Positions 1-8,110 of a stretch of DNA of 39,866 nucleotides are shown in pieces (positions within the stretch are counted from its first letter, which is position 1; each line of letters begins with the position of its first letter). Position numbers and translations under genes: made by a program. Below the pieces are notes generated by a model, which was not told the origin of the DNA, did not search any database, and saw only the letters and a program-made list of their open reading frames with translations. The stretch is from Caballeronia sp. (GTDB lineage: Bacteria; Pseudomonadota; Gammaproteobacteria; Burkholderiales; Burkholderiaceae): contig NZ_JAQGMM010000019.1 of the NCBI RefSeq assembly GCF_028292365.1, forward strand, positions 1 through 39,866, read 5' to 3'.

Positions 1-9
1 GTCATCGAC

Positions 10-969
10 TCAACGTGAAAGTGGTTTCTTATGCGTTGTATTCGCTGTATTCGCCGGAGTGGGAACCGCAAGCTGGACCGTTTGCCCGCTGTCTTTTACG
101 ATCTCGCGCGGCGTCAATCCAAGCAACCGATTCCTCCAGTGCGCCATATGGCTCTGATGAGAAAAGCCCGTTTCGAGCGCCACCTGGCTGGTGCTGAGCT
201 TGCCTTGTATTAGCAGCGCCTTTGCGCGTTCAACGCGACGTTGCACGACGTATCGATGCACCGGCACGCCAAGCGTCTCGCGAAACAGCACCTTGAAATG
301 CGGCACGCTAAGTTGAGCCAACGCGGCGAGTTCGTCAAGCGTCAGGCGCTGGTCCAGATTGCTTTCAATAAAGTCGATCACGCTGGTAGCCGTTCGCGGC
401 GCCAACGTACGCCGGCGGCCTTCGAGCGTGGCGATGCCGCCATCGGCGCCGCTGCCGGCTAGCCTGATCACCATTGCTGTACAGAGGCTTTCTGCAAAGA
501 GCGAATCGGACGCATCACCGGCTTCGAGTTCTGCCTGCAGCGCCCACGCCAGATGCTGAAAACGCGGATCGCGCATCTGGAGTTGCGGACGGATCACGGC
601 AGCGCCCGATTTAAGTTCGAGCTGCTCGAGCGTCTTCTGCGTGAACGATTCGCTGATCCAGATGCTGAGGATCGTACAGTCCGATTCGTCGGTCCATTGG
701 CCTTCGAGTCCTGCGGGGATCACGTCGGCGTCGCCATGCGCCTGAACGCGCGCATAGCGACGTTGCTCGCACAGGCAGCGCGCCATCACCGGCGGCCCGA
801 CATGCACACCGACGCGGTGATGCGGCATGGCCGGAATCCGGTGCGTGCCCGCCGAAATACCAAGCAGCGCCGCACCAAAGCCGTTCCAGCCTCGACCGCT
901 GCTGGAGCGCAAATTGACGCGGGAGCCTGAAAGCGGCATGGGCAATGGCATGGGTGTCACGGCATTCAT
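10..969 (-). CDS. AraC-family transcriptional regulator
   Basis: A 319-residue DNA-binding regulator. The C-terminal third is an AraC/XylS double helix-turn-helix: a first helix pair around LTLDELAALAQLSVPHFKVLF and a second around TSQVALETGFSHQSHMAHWRNR, ending in the usual GLTP signature. The N-terminal two thirds is a probable effector domain of no family I can name. The reading frame is open to 1233, but the ATG at 969 is preferred because GAGGA lies six bases before it and the longer form would run into the divergent neighbour. It faces the NmrA-like gene at 1182, a common regulator/target layout. The effector is unknown. The family call is firm; the link to the neighbour is inference. 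Confidence 0.88.
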   Translation of the reverse strand: MNAVTPMPLPMPLSGSRVNLRSSSGRGWNGFGAALLGISAGTHRIPAMPHHRVGVHVGPPVMARCLCEQRRYARVQAHGDADVIPAGLEGQWTDESDCTILSIWISESFTQKTLEQLELKSGAAVIRPQLQMRDPRFQHLAWALQAELEAGDASDSLFAESLCTAMVIRLAGSGADGGIATLEGRRRTLAPRTATSVIDFIESNLDQRLTLDELAALAQLSVPHFKVLFRETLGVPVHRYVVQRRVERAKALLIQGKLSTSQVALETGFSHQSHMAHWRNRLLGLTPREIVKDSGQTVQLAVPTPANTANTTHKKPLSR

Positions 970-1181
970 GGCAGGTCCTCGCAGAGGTCGGCAAGCGAGC
1001 ATTGTGCTGGGTTTTCCGTCAATTTGCTCGACGTCGTAATGGGGCGGCATCTTGCGCCCGGCCATTTTGTGGCGGCGCCGCAAAACAATCATCCGTATCT
1101 GCGCATGCCGATCCTTCCCTGCGCGCCCGGAACGCTCAACCTCCTTACGATGACGACATCCAGACCAACAAGGAGTCGAAT

Positions 1182-2063
1182 GTGTTTGTGATATTCGGAG
1201 CATCGGGCAAAGTAGGGCGCGTGAGCGCGGCATCGCTTCGCCATGCGGGCCATGCGGTCAGAGCCGTGGTACGCAATGAAGCTCAGGGCGAGCAGCTTGC
1301 GCGGATGGGCTGCGAGATCGTGCTTGCCGATCTGCTGAACCCGGCATCGGTAGAAAGAGCGATAGAAGGTGCGGATGCAGTACAGATCCTGTGTCCGGTC
1401 CCGATCGGTGACGCACATCCCGGCGGCACGATGCATCGCATGATTGAAATTGCAGCCGATGCATTGCGCGCGAATCCACCCTCTCATGTACTAGCGCTGT
1501 CTGACTATGGCGCGGAACTGGACCACGGTACGGGCATCACGTTGCTATTTCATGCGCTCGAAAAGCAGTTGCAAACATCGGTTCAAAACCTGACGTTGTT
1601 GCGCGCAGCGGAGCATATGCAGAACTGGGCACGGGTAATACCAGCCGCGCTCGCAACGGGTAAATTGCCGAGCCTGCATCACCCACTGACCAAGGCCTTT
1701 CCGACGGTGGCGGCGCAGGACGTGGGGCTGCTCGCGGCAGAGCTGCTGCTGGGGAAGTCACGCGGGGTAGTCAGCATCGAAGGTCCCCGGCGAGTCTGTG
1801 CACTTGATGTCGCCCGCGCGCTGAGCGAGGTGAACCGGCGCGAGATCAGCGCGCATGAAGTGCCGCGCAATGAATGGCCGGCCATGCTGCTGCGCGCCGG
1901 TCTTGTCGCCGACCATGCACAGCTCATTATGGATCTCTACGATACGCACAACGCGGGCCGCATCGACGTGGAACAGGGAATAGGCGAGCGGCGGTTCGGA
2001 ACGACGGAACTCACTGAAGTCCTGGCTTCGATGCTGCCAGACAACGCAGCGGTGCCTGGCTAG
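1182..2063 (+). CDS. NmrA-like NAD(P)-binding protein
   Basis: A 293-residue atypical short-chain dehydrogenase of the NmrA/NAD(P)H-binding type. It opens directly into a Rossmann strand and glycine loop (MFVIFGASGKVG, residues 1-12), then shows the usual VRAVVRNEAQGEQL nucleotide-selecting region and a conserved AEHMQNW stretch. Members bind NAD(P)H and act as redox sensors or as quinone or isoflavone-type reductases; the substrate cannot be read here. The start is GTG at 1182: AAGGAG ends six bases upstream, whereas the overlapping ATG at 1180 stops after three codons. It is transcribed away from the AraC gene and is directly followed by a tiny membrane ORF. Confidence 0.85.
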   Translation: MFVIFGASGKVGRVSAASLRHAGHAVRAVVRNEAQGEQLARMGCEIVLADLLNPASVERAIEGADAVQILCPVPIGDAHPGGTMHRMIEIAADALRANPPSHVLALSDYGAELDHGTGITLLFHALEKQLQTSVQNLTLLRAAEHMQNWARVIPAALATGKLPSLHHPLTKAFPTVAAQDVGLLAAELLLGKSRGVVSIEGPRRVCALDVARALSEVNRREISAHEVPRNEWPAMLLRAGLVADHAQLIMDLYDTHNAGRIDVEQGIGERRFGTTELTEVLASMLPDNAAVPG

Positions 2064-2255
2064 ATGAGCCGACCGACATTGAAGAACGCGACGTACTCCA
2101 TGCGTGCGCCGACGGTATCCGCAACCCGCCCACGCCGCATTACGCGGGCGTGGCTTGCGGTCATCATCGGCGTTGCCGGGCTGGTTGGCGGCTATCAGTT
2201 TCAGCGCATCTTGAGCGCTCTACCCGACAGCAACGACGACTTTATTTTCTTCTGA
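2064..2255 (+). CDS. Small single-pass membrane protein
   Basis: A 63-residue ORF whose ATG follows the TAG stop of the NmrA-like gene without a gap, so it is probably translated by coupling. A basic N-terminal stretch (about residues 10-28) precedes one hydrophobic helix (about 29-48, AWLAVIIGVAGLVGGYQF) and a short acidic tail, PDSNDDFIFF. A basic stretch before the helix predicts the N-terminus in the cytoplasm and the tail in the periplasm. An internal ATG at 2100 could give a 51-residue form. I do not recognise the family. The clean helix plus charged tail argues for a real gene, but length alone keeps confidence moderate. Confidence 0.5.
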   Translation: MSRPTLKNATYSMRAPTVSATRPRRITRAWLAVIIGVAGLVGGYQFQRILSALPDSNDDFIFF

Positions 2256-2279
2256 GCAACAGCCACTACTACGCCGCTG

Positions 2280-4364
2280 TCACAGGTCCAGTACAACCGC
2301 CGACTCTTCGCCCGAACCCATCCTCGCGGGAATTGCGCTGCATATCAACGCATGTCCCGCCGGGATCTCGCCCTCGCATGGCACGGGATAGGTCACGTCG
2401 CCCGACAACACGCGCGTCGCACACGTACCGCACACTCCGGACCGGCAATTGGAAGCCACCGACACGCCGTTCGCCTCTGCAAAATCCAGCAGGCTTCCGT
2501 CTTCCGGCGACCACTGCGCGTCGCGCTGCGTACGCATGAACACTACCTTCGATGACCGCTCGGGGTCGCGGGGCGCAACGGGCTTCGTGACCGACAATGC
2601 CGGCTTGGCGCTTTGTGTCCGCTTGACACTCGCCGGTCCGAACGCCTCGAAGCGAATCCGGTCATCGGCAATATTAAGTGCACGCAAGCCGGTGTACATA
2701 TCCTGCATGAATGTGCCGGGGCCGCAGAGGTAAAAATCGTAGTCACCAAACGGCAGCACGCTCTTGAGATACTCAATATCAACACGGCCCACGGGACCTG
2801 CATCAGCCTGGCTGTCACGCAGATGCACCGAGAGGTTCGAGTGCGCTCGCTCAGCAGCCTTGAGTTCGTCAGCGAACGGGTGCTCTTCGGCTCGGCGAGC
2901 ACCATGGATAAAATGAATATGCTCGGGCCGCGCACGCCCGCTCTTGTCGTTAAGCAAGCTGTTCAGCATCGCGATCATTGGCGTAATGCCAATACCTGCA
3001 GACAGCAAGACCACCGCGCGGCCACTCGACCGATCCAATACGAAAGCCCCGCCCGGCGCCTTGGCTTCGATCTCCATGCCCGCCTTGATGTTCTCATGCA
3101 GCCACGTCGACGCCGTACCCTCGCGCTTTACCGTGATGCGATACACCGATCCTTGCTGGGCATCGGAGAGGGTATAGGTTCTGATCAAGGGCGCTCCGAG
3201 CCCTGGAATGTGCAGACGGATCGGCAGGAACTGGCCGGGTTCGTACGCAGGAAGCGCTGATCCGTCGGCGGCTTGGAAATAGAACGACCGCAGGCCGGGA
3301 GCCTCCTCGCTGACCTTCGAGACCTTTAACTTGCTCCACGCGTTCGCGGCTATTTGCTTGGTCTCCGGCGCTTTCCAACTACCCGTCTTCGCAAGTTGCG
3401 GCGCGTATTGCACACCCGACCAGCGCATGGGCAGCGCACGCGGAGTGCGACGGACCTCACGCACGTGCCAACGAATCAAGCGCTCGGCGCCATCGAACGA
3501 ATAAACTTCCGCGCCTTCCCAGATGATCTCGGCATCCACGGCCAGATACAGCAGATCACCGCTGTCGAAGTCGATCACAAGCAACCCCGCGCGCGGATCG
3601 TGCATCAGGTTGCCGATAGTATTGAAAAACAGATTGCCGCTGAAATCTGGTGTGGTCAGCGTGCTGTCATCATCGACGCGAATAAACCCCGGCTTGCCGC
3701 CACGATGCGACACGTCGGCACCTCGTCCCAAGCCTGCTTCGTTCGATGTATTCGCGCTGGCGACGAAGAACGTATCGGCCCGTGCAAGCAGCGCGCGGTC
3801 AGCATCGTTCAGACGATTAGAAACAAGCGGCGCTGCCGACGCGGCTTCTTTCATGTCAAATTCGACAGGCGTCCGGCTCTGGATGTACTTGGCGCAGTTG
3901 CCGAAGCTCTGGCTGACGGCAAGCGTGATCGCTTGATCGTCCATAGCGGTAATGACACCGTTCACACGATTGCGCCGCCGCGTAGCAGGCTGAATGCCGA
4001 GGCCGCCTATGACCGATCCAACCTGCCACGTGGGCTTGAGCGGATCGCCCGCCAGACTCCGGCCCGCTATACGCAAAGTGTGTTCATCGGGCGCGGAAAT
4101 AAAACCTGGTGCGCCGATCCGCACCGTGGCCCACGGTTGGCCCGTTTCATCGACTCCACCGAGCACCATGAACGGCTGTTCCGCAAAGAACCGGCGATGC
4201 TGCTCGGGCATGTAGTCGCGAATCCCGCGACGCGCGTCGACGTCCATCCGCTCGCGCACGCCCGCACTTTCCTGCGCGGCGAGTTCGCCGGCATGGAAAG
4301 GTGATTCCACAGCACGCCAACCCGAAGGCGGCGCGGTAACAGGTGCAGGTGCAAGAGCGGACAT
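2280..4364 (-). CDS. PNPOx-like / ferredoxin reductase / 2Fe-2S fusion flavoprotein
   Basis: A 694-residue multidomain oxidoreductase. Residues about 55-310 form two pyridoxamine-5'-phosphate-oxidase-like FMN split barrels (the second with FSGNLFFNTIGNL and a GLLVIDF strand). Residues about 345-450 are a ferredoxin-reductase FAD domain with RTYTLS at 395-400. Residues about 450-575 are the NAD-binding domain with GIGITPM (457-463) and CGPGTFM (547-553). Residues about 605-694 are a plant-type 2Fe-2S ferredoxin with Cys640, Cys645, Cys648 and Cys675. It can carry electrons from NAD(P)H through FAD and 2Fe-2S, and plausibly to or from FMN. The natural substrate is unknown. It lies downstream of and parallel to the GST gene, so the two may share a transcript. 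Confidence 0.9.
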   Translation of the reverse strand: MSALAPAPVTAPPSGWRAVESPFHAGELAAQESAGVRERMDVDARRGIRDYMPEQHRRFFAEQPFMVLGGVDETGQPWATVRIGAPGFISAPDEHTLRIAGRSLAGDPLKPTWQVGSVIGGLGIQPATRRRNRVNGVITAMDDQAITLAVSQSFGNCAKYIQSRTPVEFDMKEAASAAPLVSNRLNDADRALLARADTFFVASANTSNEAGLGRGADVSHRGGKPGFIRVDDDSTLTTPDFSGNLFFNTIGNLMHDPRAGLLVIDFDSGDLLYLAVDAEIIWEGAEVYSFDGAERLIRWHVREVRRTPRALPMRWSGVQYAPQLAKTGSWKAPETKQIAANAWSKLKVSKVSEEAPGLRSFYFQAADGSALPAYEPGQFLPIRLHIPGLGAPLIRTYTLSDAQQGSVYRITVKREGTASTWLHENIKAGMEIEAKAPGGAFVLDRSSGRAVVLLSAGIGITPMIAMLNSLLNDKSGRARPEHIHFIHGARRAEEHPFADELKAAERAHSNLSVHLRDSQADAGPVGRVDIEYLKSVLPFGDYDFYLCGPGTFMQDMYTGLRALNIADDRIRFEAFGPASVKRTQSAKPALSVTKPVAPRDPERSSKVVFMRTQRDAQWSPEDGSLLDFAEANGVSVASNCRSGVCGTCATRVLSGDVTYPVPCEGEIPAGHALICSAIPARMGSGEESAVVLDL

Positions 4365-4422
4365 GATGTTCTCGGTATTGGAGAGAAGTGTGTGCCGTGC
4401 GGGAGTTACGTGAGCTAGTGCG

Positions 4423-5073
4423 TTACGTGGTCTCGGCGAGCAGGCCGGCCTTTGTCGCGGGCATTGCCAGGAAACGCGGCAGCGCCTCGACGCGCTTCAG
4501 CCACGCGCGCAAATGCGGGTACGGTTCGAGCGAGATACCGCCTTCGGGCGCGTGAGCAATGTACGTATAAGCAGCGATGTCCGCGATGGTCGGCGTTTGT
4601 CCCACCGCGAACGGTTTGTCGCGAAACTCGGGATCGATGATTTCGAAGAGGTCTTCCGCCATCTTCTTGGCGGTCGCATAGTCCTTCGGCGCGCCGAATA
4701 CCGTGACCAGTCGCGCGGCACAGGGACCGTGCGCAATCTTTCCCGCTGCCAGCGACAACCAGCGCTGCACCGCCGCCGCGCCGACCGGATCGTCCGGCAA
4801 CCACGACGCATCGCCGTATTTACGCGCGAGGTAGACAAGGATCGCATTGGAATCGGACAGGACAACATCGCCGTCTTCGATCACCGGTACTTCACCGAAC
4901 GGATTAAGTGCCAGATGCGCCGGCTTGCGGTTATCGCCGGCTTTCATGTTGAGTTCGATGGTGGTGAAAGGCAGGTCGAGCAGCGTCAGGAACAGCTTCG
5001 CCCGATGCCCGTGGCCGGAAAGCAGTGTGGTATGGAGACGTATGGGCTGGAGCGGTTTGGGCAGCGTGGGCAT
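4423..5073 (-). CDS. Glutathione S-transferase
   Basis: A 216-residue cytosolic GST. The N-terminal thioredoxin-like domain (about 8-85) contains NPFGEVPVIEDGDVVLSDSNAI, with the cis-proline VPV and the Glu/Asp-Ser glutathione-binding pair. The C-terminal all-helical domain (about 95-210) has the N-capping box TIADIAAY. The enzyme conjugates glutathione to electrophiles or reduces peroxides; the substrate is not deducible. The frame is open to 5142, but the ATG at 5073 fits the family N-terminus (MPTLPKPLQPIRLHTT). It is divergent from the LysR gene at 5199, which probably controls it, and is followed on the same strand by the fusion flavoprotein after a 58-base gap. Confidence 0.92.
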   Translation of the reverse strand: MPTLPKPLQPIRLHTTLLSGHGHRAKLFLTLLDLPFTTIELNMKAGDNRKPAHLALNPFGEVPVIEDGDVVLSDSNAILVYLARKYGDASWLPDDPVGAAAVQRWLSLAAGKIAHGPCAARLVTVFGAPKDYATAKKMAEDLFEIIDPEFRDKPFAVGQTPTIADIAAYTYIAHAPEGGISLEPYPHLRAWLKRVEALPRFLAMPATKAGLLAETT

Positions 5074-5198
5074 GATGCACTCTGAAAGGGTTTGAACCGG
5101 GTTTAGACGGGGTTTGAATGAAGCCAGCATAGTGCGCCGCATAGGGCATGAGAAGACGGATAATGTTGGTTACACAATCCTCTTAAAGTGGACAATCC

Positions 5199-6110
5199 AT
5201 GACTAGCCTGAGCGCTGTTAACCTTAACCGGCTGGTGGTTTTCGCGGCGGTGGTCGAGGCGGGTTCGCTGACGGCCGCGGCCGACCGTCTCGGGATTGCG
5301 AAGACCATGGTCAGTACGCACATGCAGCGTCTGGAGGCGGAGGTCGGGGCGACCCTGCTCATGCGCACCACGCGCCGGGTCAGCGTGACGGAGGCGGGCA
5401 GGACGTTCTACGAAGCGAGCCGGCAGATCCTGAGCGCCACCGAAGAGGCCATCTCGGCACTGGCGCAGGAGTCGGGCGTGCTGCGGGGAACGTTGCGCGT
5501 GGCGACACCTATCGACTATGGAGCTAGCGTGATCGCGCCGGTGCTCGTCGCGCTGCAGCAACGCCATCCGGAACTCAGGATTGAACTGGTATCGGCGGAC
5601 CGTCAGGTGGATCTGGTCGCAGAATCAGTCGATGTCGCGATCCGGCTCGGGCGGCTGGCGGACTCGAGTCATCGCGCCGTGAAGATCGGCGGCTTCGTCA
5701 AGTGGCTCGTCGCGAGTCCTGCGTTTGTCGCCCGCTGGGGCAAGCCGACCACACTCGAAGCGGTCGCGAAGTTGCCGTTCGTCGCCATGTCTGCCTTACA
5801 GAAGCCGCTGGTTGCACCGCTCGAAAGCACGCGCGGCGGGAAGCGGACTGTGCGCTTCAGTCCAGGATTTTTCGCCGACACCGCGCCGACCTGTCGCGCG
5901 GCAGCATTGGCCGGCGGCGGCGTGGCCTACCTGACGAATTTCTCGATTGGAGAGGACGTTGAAGCGGGACGGCTGGTGCGCTTGTTGCCGGCGTGGTCAT
6001 CGCCGCCCGCGGGCATTCACGCCATCTTTCCTTCGGCACGTTATCCGGTGCCGAAGGTGCGTGTGTTGATCGATGCGCTGAAAGCTCATCTGGAGACGAA
6101 CGGCGGGTAG
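5199..6110 (+). CDS. LysR-family transcriptional regulator
   Basis: A 303-residue LTTR. Residues about 8-65 are the winged helix-turn-helix (AAVVEAGSLTAAADRLGIAK, then VSTHMQRLEAEVGATLL). Residues about 92-300 are the periplasmic-binding-like effector domain with the VDVAIRLGRLADSS motif typical of the branch that controls neighbouring oxidoreductases. It is divergent from the GST gene over a 125-base intergenic region, the classical place for an LTTR to act, so it most likely controls the GST and perhaps the flavoprotein. Its stop lies 24 bases from the stop of the convergent monooxygenase gene. Confidence 0.93.
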   Translation: MTSLSAVNLNRLVVFAAVVEAGSLTAAADRLGIAKTMVSTHMQRLEAEVGATLLMRTTRRVSVTEAGRTFYEASRQILSATEEAISALAQESGVLRGTLRVATPIDYGASVIAPVLVALQQRHPELRIELVSADRQVDLVAESVDVAIRLGRLADSSHRAVKIGGFVKWLVASPAFVARWGKPTTLEAVAKLPFVAMSALQKPLVAPLESTRGGKRTVRFSPGFFADTAPTCRAAALAGGGVAYLTNFSIGEDVEAGRLVRLLPAWSSPPAGIHAIFPSARYPVPKVRVLIDALKAHLETNGG

Positions 6111-6134
6111 GCGGATACGCCGTGTACAGGCAGC

Positions 6135-7382
6135 TTACCTGGGTGCAGGTCCTGCGCCCGGTCCCGCGCCGATCTTCCAGGCGTAGATGGGTTCCTTCTG
6201 GTTGATCGACCAGTCGCCAACGAGTTTGGCCTTGTACACGATCGGGTTATGCGACGAGACCGCGCGTGCGTTGCGCCAATGGCGATCAAGCGCCTTGCCG
6301 CCGCCAATGGCCGATGCACCCAGCGCATCGAAAAGATGGGTTGAGGCGCGCAACGCAAGTTCTGTCGCCACGATCTGTCCTTTCGCCGACTCTATTTCTG
6401 CTTCAATATTGAAGCGGTTTTCGGCATCAGTGTCATCGGCAAAACGCGCTTCGTATGCGCGTTGCGCCGGCTCCGTCGCCCGCAACGCGATCGCTTCCGC
6501 GGCATAAGCCCAGGCTGCAATTTCTCCAACCACTTGCTGAATCTGAACGTCCTGGCTGACATGCGGCGCATTGCCGTGGCTATAGATGCGCTTGCGTGCG
6601 CGCACCTCCGCTGCTGCATCGAGTTCAGCCGCCCGGGCGATGCCGGCCAGCGTCGCAAGATGGAACAGTTGATAGAAAGCAGTCTGATATTTAAAGCGCC
6701 GCGCGAAGTCGACAACATGACCCGGTTCGACCGATGCGTCCTTGAATACCGTGGTGCCACTGCCCGTGGTGCGCTGACCAAAACCATCCCAGTCGTCGCT
6801 TAACGTCACGCCCGGCTGCTTCGCGGCCACCGCGACAATTACGTCGCTGCCGTCTTCAGCACGCTGCGCATAGACATCGATCCAGTCCGCGAAAATGCTG
6901 CCCGTGCTGTAGTACTTCTCGCCGTTCAAGACCCATCGGCCGCCTTGTTTCGATACTTGGGTGTTGACGCCGCCCAACGCGACGTTGCCGACTTCAGTCC
7001 ACGCATTGCCGAACAGGTCGCCGCGTACGAAACGTTCAAACCACTGGTCGCGTTCGGCGCTTGGCGGCGCGTTGACCACGTCCTCGACGAAAGCAAAGTG
7101 GCCACGCAATGCCTGCGGGAGATTCGAATCTGCGACACCGAGTTCGATCAGCAAACGAAACAGTTGCTTGATGGAGGCGCCGGCGCCGCCATGCGACACA
7201 GGCACGCGCAGCGCGCCAAAACCCGCTTGCTTAAGCTCCGCGATCTGATCGTAGGGCAGGGTCCTGAGCTGGTCGCGCTCGACCGCGCCTGCAGCAATGC
7301 GTTCGAAGATGGGCCTGAAGCGGCTGGCGACACTTTCGTAATCCGCTCCAACCGATAACGCGACAGGCGGCAGTTGTGTCAT
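6135..7382 (-). CDS. Acyl-CoA dehydrogenase-fold flavin monooxygenase (DszC/SfnB-like)
   Basis: A 415-residue protein with the acyl-CoA dehydrogenase fold: helical N-terminal domain (about 20-125), middle beta domain (WVLNGEKYYSTGS, then TTGSGTTVF), and C-terminal four-helix domain. Its ending, SSHNPIVYKAKLVGDW, is typical of the group of flavin-dependent monooxygenases related to DszC (dibenzothiophene) and SfnB (dimethylsulfone use) rather than of true acyl-CoA dehydrogenases. These enzymes use FMNH2 from a separate reductase. A role in acquiring sulfur from organosulfur compounds is inferred from family alone; no reductase or sulfonate transporter is adjacent. The start at 7382 has GGGA eight bases upstream. 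It is transcribed away from the long 7.4-8.1 kb gap. Confidence 0.85.
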   Translation of the reverse strand: MTQLPPVALSVGADYESVASRFRPIFERIAAGAVERDQLRTLPYDQIAELKQAGFGALRVPVSHGGAGASIKQLFRLLIELGVADSNLPQALRGHFAFVEDVVNAPPSAERDQWFERFVRGDLFGNAWTEVGNVALGGVNTQVSKQGGRWVLNGEKYYSTGSIFADWIDVYAQRAEDGSDVIVAVAAKQPGVTLSDDWDGFGQRTTGSGTTVFKDASVEPGHVVDFARRFKYQTAFYQLFHLATLAGIARAAELDAAAEVRARKRIYSHGNAPHVSQDVQIQQVVGEIAAWAYAAEAIALRATEPAQRAYEARFADDTDAENRFNIEAEIESAKGQIVATELALRASTHLFDALGASAIGGGKALDRHWRNARAVSSHNPIVYKAKLVGDWSINQKEPIYAWKIGAGPGAGPAPR

Positions 7383-7751
7383 GTCGAAAATCCCTGGGTG
7401 TTGTTGATAACGAGGCGAAAGGCGAGCTAATACGCTGATGCGAGCGCGAAGGTTTTCAAATCTAGCCGATCGACTCCACCCGCGTTAGATCGTTTTCCGC
7501 AAAGTTTATCGGCCAGGGCTCATTGCGTCCGGCGGTCAACAGCATTGCATCGATACCGATGTTTCAGCGTCTATTCCCTTTGCTGCTCCGCAAACAGTTT
7601 TTCTAGCCATTTGCTAAGTAATCCTTTGTATGCCGCAATTACCAGGCTCGCTGCCTTACTGCGACAGACCCGGTTTCAGCGACGGAATCAGACCTGGAGG
7701 GCCGGACTTGCGGGACATGTTGCAACTGTGATGTCGAGTGTTTTTGATCAG

Positions 7752-7779
7752 TTGACGCGTCGACATTGCATGCTAGAAT
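7752..7779 (+). promoter_or_regulatory. Sigma70-like promoter
   Basis: TTGACG at 7752-7757, a 16-base spacer, then TAGAAT at 7774-7779: five of six consensus bases in each box. Transcription would begin near 7786, just before the palindrome at 7800-7817, and read into the leader of the exported lactonase gene. Predicted by eye only. Confidence 0.55.
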
Positions 7780-7799
7780 AATCTTCAATTAAAACATAT

Positions 7800-7817
7800 A
7801 TTCCATAATTAAGGAAT
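7800..7817. promoter_or_regulatory. Operator-like palindrome
   Basis: ATTCCATAATTAAGGAAT is an inverted repeat with perfect 5-base arms (ATTCC/GGAAT) around a nearly symmetrical AT core; only one base pair in 18 positions breaks the symmetry. It lies about 15-30 bases after the predicted transcription start, a usual place for a repressor. The GGAAT-type half sites are reminiscent of IclR- or GntR-family operators, but the binding protein is unknown. Confidence 0.5.
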
Positions 7818-8110
7818 GTAATGCTGGAGACGCAGACCCATTCCTGGTCGACCCGACTGCCGGCATCGTGCGGATCAAAGAGCGTCGGTGCACGCATCGC
7901 ACATCCAGAACGACAGCATTATCCGCGGCATGAAGATCAGCAAGCAATGCGCGCACATAAGTACGGTTATCTGATGCACTGGCGCGAAGTGCCATAGCGC
8001 CGAGCGATGAATCAAAACTTTCAAGACTTGAACCGTTTGCAAGACGGTTATCTCTGTAGCGGCGCTCATATTCACTTGGGGGCTGTCGGTCATCATCCAG
8101 GAGGCAAGCA

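Larger units (their letters stand above)
7383..8110. other. 728-base intergenic region
   Basis: This is the longest stretch in the left half without a convincing gene. It holds the upstream DNA of the monooxygenase gene, a sigma70-like promoter at 7752-7779, an AT-rich palindrome at 7800-7817, and about 290 bases of leader before the lactonase gene. A short ORF (ATG at 7821, preceded by AAGGA) runs about 58 codons and stops near 7997. It resembles nothing I know and may be the 5' remnant of a lost gene for which the promoter was built. The antisense frames here look like shadows. Confidence 0.5.

Noticed and set aside
553..930. Plus-strand ORF of 125 codons inside the AraC gene
   Set aside because: It is antisense to the strongly recognised AraC protein and its translation is Arg/Ala-rich without any domain; a GC-driven shadow.
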